Of a stretch of DNA of 64,000 nt, positions 42,018-50,920 are shown piece by piece. Both the position numbers and the translations under genes were made by a program. Location: positions 26,487,501-26,551,500 of the forward strand of contig NC_065577.1 of the NCBI RefSeq assembly GCF_937616625.2, read 5' to 3'. Within the stretch, counting starts at the first letter, position 1; every line of letters starts with the position of its first letter. The notes beneath the pieces are model-generated. The model did no database searches, had not been told where the DNA came from, and saw only the letters and a list, made by a program, of their open reading frames with translations. The stretch comes from Mercurialis annua (taxonomy: Eukaryota; Streptophyta; Magnoliopsida; Malpighiales; Euphorbiaceae).

Positions 42018-44957
42018 TTTCACCTTTCGTAACGTTCGTAAACGTTGGGCTTAAATTGCTAAAAATGTGAAACGTATGGATTTGTTTCATAACGTTTTAA
42101 ACGTTTGGTTTATTTTCGTAACGTTTGTAAACGTTTGGCTTAAATTGCTAAAAAGGTGAAACTTTTGGATTTGTTTCGTATAGTTTGTAAACGTTTGGCT
42201 TAAATTGCTAAAAAGGTGAAACGCTTGGATTTGTTTCGTAACGTTTGTAAACGTTTAGCTTAAATCGCGAAAATGGGTAATCGTTTGGCTTTGTTTCGTA
42301 ACGTTTTAAACGTTTGTTTTTGTTTCATAACGTTTGTAAACGTTTGGCTTAAATTGCTAAAGGTGAAACAAAACCCAATGTTTGGCTTATTTCCATATAT
42401 GTTTGGATTTGTTTCGTAACGTTTGTTGACGTTTGGCTTAAATCACTAAAAATGTGAAACATTTGGATATGTTTTGTAACGTTTTAAATGTTTTGTTTTG
42501 TTTCGTATTGTTTGTAAACGTCTGGCTTAAATTGCTAAAAATGAGAAACGTTTGGATTTGTTTCGTAACATTTTAAACGTTTGGTTTTGTTTCGTAACGT
42601 TTGGAGTTGTTTCGTAACGTTTGTAAACGTTTGACTTAAATTGGTAATAAGGTGAAGCGTTTGGATTTTGTTTTGTAGCGTTTGTAAACGTTTGGATTAA
42701 ATTGCTAATAAGGTGAAACGCCTGGATTTGTTTCGTAATGTTTGTAAACGTTTGGCTTAAATCGCTATAAAGGGGAAACGTTTGGATTTGTTAGCTTACG
42801 TTTGTAAACATTTGGCTTAAATGGGGAAACATTTGGATTTGTTTCGTAACGTTTGTAAACGTTTGGCTTAAATCGCTAAAAAGGTGAAACGTTTGGATTT
42901 GTTTCATAACGTTTGTAAACGTTTAACTTAAATCGCTAAGAAGGGGAAACGTTTGGTTTTGTTTCGTAACGTTTAGAAATGTTTGGCTTAAATTGCTAAA
43001 CAGGTGAAACTTTTGGCTTTGTTTCGTAAGGTTTGTAAACGTTTGGCTTAAATTTCTAAAAATGTGAAACGTTTGGATTTGTTTCGTAACGTTTTAATAG
43101 TTTGGTTCTGTTTCGTAACGTTTATAAACGTTTGGCATAAATCGCTAAAAAGGTGAAATATTTGGATTTGTTCTGTAACGTTTGTAAATATTTGGCATAA
43201 ATCACTAGAAAGGTGACATGTTTGGATTTGTTTTGTAATGTTAGTAAACGTTTGGCTTAAATTGCTAAAAAGGTAGCACGTTTGGATTTCTTTTGTTACC
43301 TTTATAAACGTTTGGCTTAAATTGCTAAAAAGGTTAAACATTTGGATTTGTTTCGTAACGTTTGTAAACATTTGACTTAAATAGCTAAAAAGGTGAAACG
43401 TTTGGATTTGTTTTGTAATGTTTATAAACGTTTGGCTTATATTGCTAAAAAGGTGAAACGTTTGGTTTTGTTTCGTAACGTTTGTAAACTTTTGGCTTAA
43501 ATCGCTAAAAATATGAAAAGTTTGTTTTTGTTCCGTAACGTTTATAAACGTTTGGCTTAAATCGCTAAAAAGGTGAAATGTTTGGTTTTGTTTTATAACC
43601 TTTGTAAACGATTGTTTTGATTCGTAACGTTTGTAATCGTTTGGCTTAAATTGCTATAAAGGTGAAACGTTTGAATTTGTTTTGTAACGTTCGTAGACTT
43701 TTGTCTTAACGCCAAAAAGGTGAAACGTTTGGTTTGGTTTCGAAACGTTTGTAGACGTTCGGCTTAAATCGCTAAAAAGGTGAAATGTTTGGTTTTGGTT
43801 CGTAATGTTTGTAAACGTTTGGCTTTAATTGCTAAAAATGTGAAACGTTTGTTTTTGTTCCGTAACGTTGGGCTTAAATTGCGAAAAAGGTGAAGCGTTT
43901 GGTTTTGTTTGTAAATGTCTGGCTTAAATCGCTAAAACTATGAAATGTTTTTTTTTGTTCCGTAACATTTGAAAACGTTTGGCTTAAATCGCTAAAAAAG
44001 GGAAATGTTTTGTTTTGTTTTAAAACTTTTGTAAACATTTGGATTTGTTTCGTAACGTTTGTAAACGTTTGGCTTAAATTGCTAAAAATGTGACACGTTT
44101 GGATTTGTTTTGTAATGTTTCTAAACGTTGGTCTTAAATTCCTAAAAAGGTGAAAACGTTTAGATTTGTTTCGTAACGTTTGTAAACGTTTGGCTTAAAT
44201 CACTAAAAAGGTGAAACGCTTGGATTTATTTCGATACGTTTGTAAACGTTGTACTTAAATTGCTAAAACGGTGAATGCTTGGATTTGTTTCGTAACATTT
44301 GTAATGTTTGGATTAAATCGCTAAAAAGTTGAAACGCTTTGATTTGTTCCATAATGTTTGTAAACATTTGGTTAAATAACTAAAAAAGGTGAACTGTTCG
44401 GTTTTGTTTCGTAACGTTTGTAAACGTTTGGCTTAAATCGCTAAAAAGGTGAAACATTTAGTTTTGTTTTGTGATTTTGTAAAGGTTCGGCTTAAATCGC
44501 TAAAAAGGTGAAACGTTTGGATTTGTTTCGTAACATTTGTAAACCATTGGCATATATCGCTAAAAATATGAAACGCTTGAATTTTTTTCGTAATGTTTAT
44601 AAACGTTTGACTTAAATCGCTAACAAAGGGAAACGTTTGGATTTTTTCGTCACGTTTGTAAACATTTTGCTTAAATCTCTAAAAAGGTGAAACATTTAGT
44701 TTTGTTTCGTAACCTTTGTAAACGTTTTGTTACGTAACATTTTAAACGTTTGGTTTAAATCGCTATAAAGGTGAAACATTTGGTTTTGTTTCATAACCTT
44801 TTTAAACGTTGGCTTAAATCGCTAAAAAGGTGAAACGTTTGGATTTGTTTTGTAACGTTTGTAAACGTTTGGCTTAAATCGCTAAAAAGGTAAAACGATT
44901 GGATTTGTTTCGAAATGTTTGTAAACGTTTGGCTCAAATTTCTAAAAAGGTGAAACA
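42018..44957 (+). repeat. 60-bp satellite, forward block
   Basis: Forward, diverged monomers with some deletions (for example near 42,360, AAAGGTGAAACAAAACCCAATG). From 43,199 onward it duplicates 39,640-41,437. It ends at AAAAAGGTGAAAC, followed directly by inverted AAACGTTACAAAAC. Confidence 0.9.
43199..44957 (+). repeat. Segmental duplication within the satellite, copy 2
   Basis: Matches 39,640-41,437 monomer by monomer with scattered substitutions and a few indels. One is an approximately 70-bp deletion near 43,905. Like copy 1 it ends at a '+' to '-' switch. Confidence 0.85.
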
Positions 44958-45264
44958 AACGTTACAAAACAAATCTAAACGTTTCACCTTTTTAGCGATT
45001 GAAACCAAACATTTACAAATGTTACAAAACAAAACCAACCGTTTCATTTTTTTAGCGATTTAAGCCAAATGTTTATAAACGTTACGAAACAAATCCAAAC
45101 GGTTCACCTTTTTAGCGATTTAAGCCAAACATTTACAAATGTTACGAAATAAATACAAACGTTTCACCTTTTTAGCGATTTAAGCCAAATGTTTACAAAC
45201 CTTACGAATAAATCCAAACGTTTCACCTCTTTAGTGATTTAAGCCAAACGTTTAGAAACGTTAC
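44958..45264 (-). repeat. 60-bp satellite, short inverted block next to island 1
   Basis: About five reverse-complemented monomers, ending at AACGTTTAGAAACGTTAC where LTR sequence starts (TGATAAATTACC). Confidence 0.9.
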
Positions 45265-45466
45265 TGATAAATTACCAAAATGGATCTGTGCTCCGGGGTA
45301 CTTGCGTACACCAAAAGCAAAGGTCAGAAAGAATGCAAGAAGGGGGTGTCCGGGTGTTTGCTCCGATGCTCAAGTTAGGTATTTGTTGTAGGGGAAAGAA
45401 GAGAGAACAAAAAGAGTAATATTGAGTGAGTAGAAAGAAGTATCTTAGGGTTTCCCCATAATGTGA

Positions 45467-45474
45467 CTTATATA
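45467..45474 (-). promoter_or_regulatory. TATA box of the minus-oriented LTR
   Basis: Minus strand TATATAAG, about 200 bp before the proposed LTR end at 45,265. This spacing fits an R-U5 segment. Confidence 0.5.
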
Positions 45475-45769
45475 GACCATCTTAGGTGGTCCTTTTCCCT
45501 TGTTAAGTAAGTCTCATGTTATATCTCGGTATTTGTATCTCCGAATCTAGATTATACCATGTTAAGTAGGTCCCATGTTATATCTCGGTATTTGTTTCTT
45601 GGAATCTAGGTGCGAAAGCCGAGAGTGAATCATGTTATCATCGCGGTGATTCTAGCTACGGTTTATTCATAACTCGATCTTTGTATCTCAAAATTTAGGA
45701 TCTTTGTAAGATATATGTGTTTGTATCTCGTCTAATGGCATCTCGGTTATCGATCTGGCATAGCTAAGA

Positions 45770-45915
45770 GCTCGGTTTGCTGGACTTAGTGTCCTCACAT
45801 TTTGTCGAGGTTGCTTCGCCCCTATGATCGTGCATTATCCATACGTTATCACTAGTCCTCCCCCTGTGTATCATATATTTATGTCTGTGTTTCCTTTGTT
45901 AAGGTTATGCAAATA
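45770..45915. repeat. Dispersed duplicate in U3 region, copy 1
   Basis: The segment containing GTCGAGGTTGCTTCGCCCC, CTATGAT, CACTAGTCC and GTGTATCA recurs at 46,875-46,985 with about 80% similarity by eye. A third, shorter relative (TTCTTCGCCCCAATGATTAC) lies near 47,487. Confidence 0.7.
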
Positions 45916-45959
45916 TCAAAGCATGGAGCCGTTAGCCCGGTGTTAACATGTATGTCAGT

Positions 45960-46560
45960 GTTAAGTTCATAGATTGGCGCTATGTTGGTGTCTAGGCATT
46001 AAGCTTGTGTTTCGGCGTTAAGCTGTTAGGTCGGTTCGATGTTGTATCTAGGCGTTACGCCGGTAGCTCGGCCGTACATTTGTGGCAGTGTCAAGTTCGC
46101 GTCTCAGTGTTACTTTGTATCTTGGTATTTAGCCGGTAGCTCACCGTTAGGTTGTATCTTAGCGTCACATTGTATCTCGGCGTTAAATCGGTAGCTCGAC
46201 GTTACGTTGTTTCTCAGTGTTACCTTGTATCTCGGCGTTACCTTGTATCTCAGTAATAACATGTATCTTAGTGTTAAGTCCGTAGCTCGGCGCTATGTTC
46301 GTAGCTCGGCGCTATGTTGTATCTCGACATTTAAACCGATAGCTATGCGTTATGTTGGTATCTAGGCGTTAAACCGGTAGCTCGGCCTAACATTAGTATT
46401 TAGGCGTTAAGCTGTAGCTCGGAGTTACGCTCGTGTCTCGACGTTACATTGGTATCTCGGTGTTAAACTGGTAACTCGGCGTTACATTGATATCTCGGCC
46501 TTAAACCCGTGTCTTGGCGTTTCTTTTAGGAGTTTTCGCCGGTAGCTCGGTCTTGAAACT
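45960..46560. repeat. Degenerate short tandem repeats (GTATCTCGGCGTTA type)
   Basis: Some 25-30 imperfect units alternate GGTAGCTCGGCGTTA and TTGTATCTCGGCGTTAC-like phrases at about 20-25-bp intervals. The units are too diverged for an exact period. Such arrays are common in U3 regions of plant LTRs. Confidence 0.8.
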
Positions 46561-46874
46561 GGTATTTAGGCGTAAAGCCTTTGTCTAAGAATTAAACCAT
46601 CACTAAGTGTTTTGCTGGTTGCTCGACTTTTGACTTTTATCTAGATTGAAGCCTCCATCTGAGAATTAAACCGTAGTTAGGTGTTAAGCTCGGCCTAAAG
46701 CCAATCTCCTAAAATTCAACCCTAACCATGCTTCTTTTAAAATTTCAAGTTTAATAATGTCTGCTTTTTCGGCTGTTTATTGGTTTCTAGCCATAATGCC
46801 CCTTTCCCTCGGTGATGCATCCGGGTTACTTGTTTTTCTCATTTTTGACAATTTTCTCGTTTTTTCGAAGATGT

Positions 46875-46985
46875 GTTTGTTGAACTTAGTGACCTTTTAT
46901 CTTGTCGAGGTTGCTTCGCCCCTATGATGATACATTACCACTAGTCCCCCCCTCAGTGTATCAGATATTTATGTCCGTGTTGATC
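46875..46985. repeat. Dispersed duplicate in U3 region, copy 2
   Basis: Second copy of the CTTGTCGAGGTTGCTTCGCC segment, about 1.1 kb from the first. Confidence 0.7.
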
Positions 46986-47112
46986 TTATCTCAGCATTAG
47001 GGCGATATCTAGTTCTCGGTGATGAAGTCGATTTGCTGGCTATTTTTTCACTTTTATTTGACTTCGTTTGTTCTAGCTATGTAGCTTGTTTCCTTAGCCT
47101 AGCCTGTTTATT

Positions 47113-47393
47113 GGCATATAGCTCGTGGATGGCAGATAGCCCGTGGATTGGCAGATAGCCCGTGGATGGCACATAGCCCGTGGATTGGCACATAGCCCGT
47201 GGATGGCACATAGCCCGTGGATTGGCACAAAACCCGTGGATGGCACATAGCCCGTGGATGGCACATAGCCCGTGGAATGGCACATAGGCCGTATATTGGC
47301 ACTAGCCCATGAAATATGGCACATAGGCCGTATATTGGCACTAGCCCGTGGAATATGGTACATAGGCCGTATATTGCCACTAGCCCGTCGCCC
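47113..47393. repeat. 18/19-bp minisatellite (GGCACATAGCCCGTGGAT)
   Basis: About a dozen units of GGCACATAGCCCGTGGAT(T). Then a variant pair (GGCACATAGGCCGTATATT + GGCACTAGCCCGTGGAATAT) repeats three times. The period often alternates 18 and 19 bp. ORFs on both strands here encode the repeat and are not genes. Confidence 0.9.
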
Positions 47394-47576
47394 GAGGTCT
47401 TGGTCTTATATCGATGCCGTACCATTAGGTCTTGGTCTTACTCTTATGCCGTACCTTTATACCGGGGTCTTGATATTATATAGATGTTTCTTCGCCCCAA
47501 TGATTACACGTTGTAGAAGAGTTAAGTCAAAGCAAATATTCATAGCATTACTCGGTAGAACTTGCCATGCTTAAAT

Positions 47577-48002
47577 ATGCGGCATCTTAGTTGTTCACGT
47601 ATACACAAGAAATTGAATGTCCAGACTATCTAAGTGAACAATGGCATATTCTCTAACTTTTCTTGGGACCTGTTTCTAAATTATTTTAACTTTGAATGAT
47701 AAGTATTTTTTAACAGAAGCATGGACATATCATAATTGTTATAAAGTGGCATGGCAAATTGAAGATAAAAATTGCACAGCTCATCAAGTATTTTTGGCCC
47801 AGAAAACTGCTTGTTTACCCTTTACCCCTCTTGAAAAAATTAGGGTCATCTGATCAAAGTTTACAAATGACGATTTAAAGTCTCAAACATATGTATCGTT
47901 CATGTGCTAAACGGGTTTAAAAGACCTCTTATAGTTGTAGTTGGACAGTTGATATCTTGCTCAGTGTCGGCACTATGGTTGCTCTATATCAAATAAAGCT
48001 AC
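47577..48002. other. Unassigned AT-rich sequence
   Basis: Single-copy within the window, with no ORF, RNA or TE signature that I recognise. It lies between the minus LTR and the Athila-like element and may be the outer end of the former or older flanking DNA. Confidence 0.5.
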
Positions 48003-48369
48003 TGATAGGAGTAAAATACTCCTATGTATTCTAGTTGTTTTTCGTAAGCTTTTACGTGTTTCACCATGCTTTTTGGTTGCTTTGTATACCTTATTGCGTG
48101 TGTGTGTGCTATAAGGAAAATGGAGCGAAACGGAGTCCTTTTGGCCTAAAAGATGGAAGATTCAATGAATCAAACAAAGGGTGACGTCTTGGAACAAATA
48201 GATGCCAAAAGCACATTTGAGCTAGAGGCTTCTAAAGAGTTTGTGTTCTTTATAAGAAATGGATTAAACATCCTAAGCTTTCCAGGGGTTCAAGAACCAA
48301 CTCATTTGGACGTTTCTACATCAAGGTATGAAGGATTGAAGTTATCAATTGTGCAGTAGAAAATCAGGA

Positions 48370-48501
48370 GAGCTCGATCGAGCTCCCCACTTATGGGGAG
48401 GGCTCGATCGAGCCCATAGGTAAAAAATGGACAGGGAACTTGCGAGAAATGAAGGGCTCGATCGAGCCCTTCCTCGTATGTGAAGGGCTCGATCGAGCCC
48501 T
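48370..48501. repeat. Four GGGCTCGATCGAGCCC palindromes in the LTR
   Basis: Perfect palindromes with core CTCGATCGAG are centred in 48,370-48,385 (GAGCTC variant), 48,400-48,415, 48,451-48,472 (arms extended to 11 bp) and 48,484-48,501. They lie 116-250 bp upstream of the TATA box. Confidence 0.95.
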
Positions 48502-48616
48502 AGTGAAAAATATGGATGGGAGGTCAAATTGGAAAGAAACAAGACTTGCGACCACTTCCACTTTTGGCTAGACACAACGTGTACATGGTTGTCTTTATTT
48601 CCTCCTTTGTATTGCC

Positions 48617-48624
48617 TATATAAG
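48617..48624 (+). promoter_or_regulatory. TATA box of the Athila/Tat-like 5' LTR
   Basis: TATATAAG in the context GCCTATATAAGGTACC. It is the best core-promoter match in the LTR. Transcription would start about 30 bp downstream, leaving a long R-U5. Confidence 0.65.
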
Positions 48625-49561
48625 GTACCTTATCTCCAAATTAGGTATAGACTTCATATAGAACATTTCACCTACTTTTTAGTTGTCTCTTTTAGTTAGG
48701 AGTAGAGTAGTTTTAGGATTTTGGGCCTCCATTGTTGTTGTATTGGAGCTTTATGATTTTTGTTGAACAAGAGTTATCAATTAATACAAGTCATTATTGT
48801 TGATTTAATTCTTCCAAGTAAGTATTTCTTCACAATGATTTCAATTTTCTTAGTAGTTATTAGTGATGTTTAGCATGTGTGGCTAAACCCCCATGTTTTG
48901 GGGTTGATATGAACTCTTAATTGTTGCTTTGAATGGATTTGTATGTATGGGTTGAATAACATGTTTTAATTATTATTCTTAATGCTTAATTTAGATTGAT
49001 CTCCTAAAGCATTTGCATTGAGAGATGGTTAAATAGATAGACATATGTGATTAGAAGATTAAATCATAACACCACGAGAGCGGGTTAGAGATTAGGTAGC
49101 CATTAAGTTGGATTGGTCATTGCTTGTTGTTTTAGGTTTAGTATCACGAGAGTGAGTTAAGATTTAATTGGTTACTCAATAGGTGGTTTTGTTGTTCTTT
49201 GAGGCTCGAGAGAGCGGGAACGATGCTTTAGAAACAACTCGGCTCTTGTTGAATGCGATGATGTCATTTTTGTTTATTGCAATGTTAATTAGCTAGTATC
49301 AACCCCTAGGCGCTTTTAATTATTGTTTTTAATCCTTTAATCAATTAGTTGTTCAATTGTTATTTGATTTATAATTTAATTATTGTTTGCTTGAGTTTAA
49401 TTCCTTAGTGTTAATTGAACAACCCAATTACTCGTTGCTTTCCGAATTGAATTTGAAGATCTTCTTCGCTCACTTTAAATCTCTCATCCATGTGGGTTCG
49501 ACAACCCGGACTTACAGTCCACTCTATTACAAGTTGGTGAGTAAAATTACCAACAAGTTTT

Positions 49562-49579
49562 TGGCGCCGTTTTCGGGGA
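49562..49579 (+). other. Primer binding site, tRNA-Asp type
   Basis: TGGCGCCGTTTTCGGGGA lies 6 bp after the LTR end (CCAACA). Athila and related plant gypsy elements typically have TGGCGCCGTTGCCGGGGA, complementary to the tRNA-Asp 3' end. The two mismatches (TT for GC) suggest decay or lineage divergence. Confidence 0.85.
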
Positions 49580-49779
49580 GGAGGTTGCGTTTAATTCATT
49601 GAAAGTATTTTAAAATTCGGTTGAGTTAGCCTTATTTTCTTTTTTTATTTTTATTGTTCATTTTTGCTTTTTCGTGGTTTACGCTCGGTGTTCTTTTTTG
49701 TGGTTGTGCAGGAAATTTGTGTGTTTGTTGGTTTATCTTCAAATATTAGTTTCATGGTGAATCTATTTTGGCGAAAGTA

Positions 49780-50712
49780 ATGGCATGGGATCCAAATTGT
49801 GAGATTTGTGGGGATTTTAGTCATACCGGTGCCGAGTGTCCTGCACTCTATAATTGGAATGACCATGTTAATTATGTGGGTGATCAATGGCAAGATAATG
49901 ACCCTTATTCCGACATGTATTATCCGGGGTGGTACAACCCTTTAAACTTTGGTTGGGACAACAATTGGGAGAACTTCAATGAAAACTTGAATTTAAACTC
50001 AAGTTATCACCCATATCGAAACAAATAGGACTTCAACTCCAATTTTGGCAATCAACCACAACAACCACCTAGTTTTCAACAATGTGAGCGTTGTAGAAAT
50101 TTTGGCCATAGCGTAAGCGATTGCCCCGGGTTTAATCAAGTTTTGAATAAGGAGAACTTCAATGCTTATTTTGAGTACCACGTTGAGCAAGCGATTTCTG
50201 CCAAAGCCAAAGAAGTAACTGCACTCCCAAACACTTGTGGGATTTGTTGGAAATTTGGCCACACCGGAGGCGATTGCCCCATACTTATTCAAACTTTGGA
50301 TGATCAACATGACAAGAGACCCATGGAAGTTAAGGATGAGCTAAGTGCTAGTGAGGAAGTTATAATTGAGGTTGAAGCTCCTAATGTTAGACCTCCACCT
50401 CCACCTCCTTATGTACAAAAAGTTTCTTTTCCGAGTCGACTCAAGAAGACACCGGACAACCAAAAGGGATTACTAGCCGAATTTGAAGCTACTCCAACAC
50501 AACATGCCATGGCTATATATTTCGAAGATGATGGTGCTTTAGTAGAACATCCTCCCACAAAGGTTCACATAGAGATCGAAAAGGAAAAGTATGAGGATGT
50601 TGAACTTGAAGCTCAAATTTCCAAGCCACTTACTTGTCCCAAGAGCTTAAATGAGGAAAGAGGAGAAATTTGGTATTACGATACTCAACGAGGAATTCAA
50701 CAAATCCTTTGA
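49780..50712 (+). pseudogene. Athila/Tat gag remnant with three CCHC zinc knuckles
   Basis: One reading frame of about 310 codons runs from an ATG at 49,780 to a stop at 50,710-50,712, broken by a single in-frame TAG at 50,026-50,028. It holds three zinc knuckles of the form C-x2-C-x4-H-x4-C: CEICGDFSHTGAEC near the start, CERCRNFGHSVSDC (about 50,083-50,124) after the TAG, and CGICWKFGHTGGDC (about 50,236-50,277). Between the first two is a DPYSDMYYPGW...NFGW stretch, characteristic of Athila-type gag. A PPPPPP run and an acidic C-terminal half follow. The large N-terminal capsid region of gag is absent: the frame is closed by a stop at 49,747. The role would be nucleic-acid binding and packaging. 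Probably inactive, although the stop is the only break in this frame. Confidence 0.75.
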
Positions 50713-50920
50713 TTATAAAGAACCGTACTTAGAGGGATTTCATTCCGAGTATGATGGAAAGAATACCAAGTATATGAAGATGTTTCATACTCCTCATGTT
50801 CATTATTTTAAAGTACCAGCATACTTCATATCACATGAGCTTTATTTGAAGGAGCCAACAAGGAAAAATAGGGAGAAGATGATACCAAGACGGCTCCCGC
50901 ATGTTAGGTTGTATTTTTAA
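50651..50920 (+). pseudogene. Continuation of the element ORF in the +1 frame
   Basis: An open frame of about 89 codons overlaps the end of the gag-remnant frame and continues past it. The overlapping text (NEEFNKSFDYKEPYLEGF in the new frame) reads like a natural continuation, so a single-base indel near 50,680 probably split one longer ORF. I recognise no domain. It is followed by CGGGAGGCAATCCCGAG, a phrase similar to one often seen just after the coding region of plant Athila/Tat elements. Confidence 0.5.

Larger units (their letters stand above)
45265..47576 (-). mobile_element. LTR (gypsy-type) fragment with repeat-rich U3, minus orientation
   Basis: On the minus strand the left border reads GGTAATTTATCA followed by GTAACG. 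This is the form of many plant gypsy LTR 3' ends, which finish in CA before a primer site. A TATATAAG box lies about 200 bp inside on the same strand, followed by a leader rich in TTCTCTC. Upstream of the TATA box (increasing coordinates) are degenerate short repeats and a minisatellite, consistent with a long U3. No internal region or primer site follows, because satellite abuts at 45,264. It is therefore a solo or truncated LTR. Family assignment is by resemblance only. The outer (right) end could not be fixed, and 47,576 is arbitrary. Confidence 0.5.
48003..49555 (+). repeat. 5' LTR of the Athila/Tat-like element
   Basis: It begins TGATAGG and ends ACCAACA just before the primer site (about 1,553 bp). 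It contains a TATA box, four GGGCTCGATCGAGCCC-type palindromes upstream of it, and three spaced CGAGAGCGGG-like motifs (about 49,075, 49,145 and 49,205) in the downstream part. A 68-codon ORF at 48,153-48,359 has no recognisable domain and is probably chance. Confidence 0.85.

Noticed and set aside
47077..47425. Overlapping ORFs encoding HGLCAIHGLC-like and PRAMCHPRAMC-like repeats
   Set aside because: They come from the 18/19-bp minisatellite in three minus frames. No ATG context, domain or single favoured frame.
45265..48002. CACTA transposon with subterminal repeats
   Set aside because: CACTAGTCC motifs occur, but there are no paired CACTA termini or transposase. The minus-strand TATA-to-CA arrangement at the left border fits an LTR better.
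48153..48359. 68-codon plus-strand ORF in the 5' LTR as a gene
   Set aside because: It lies in U3 upstream of the TATA box and has no recognisable domain. Its length is compatible with chance.
49651..49893. Minus-strand ORF opposite the gag remnant
   Set aside because: Antisense shadow of the zinc-knuckle frame. The same holds for 49,999-50,310 minus.
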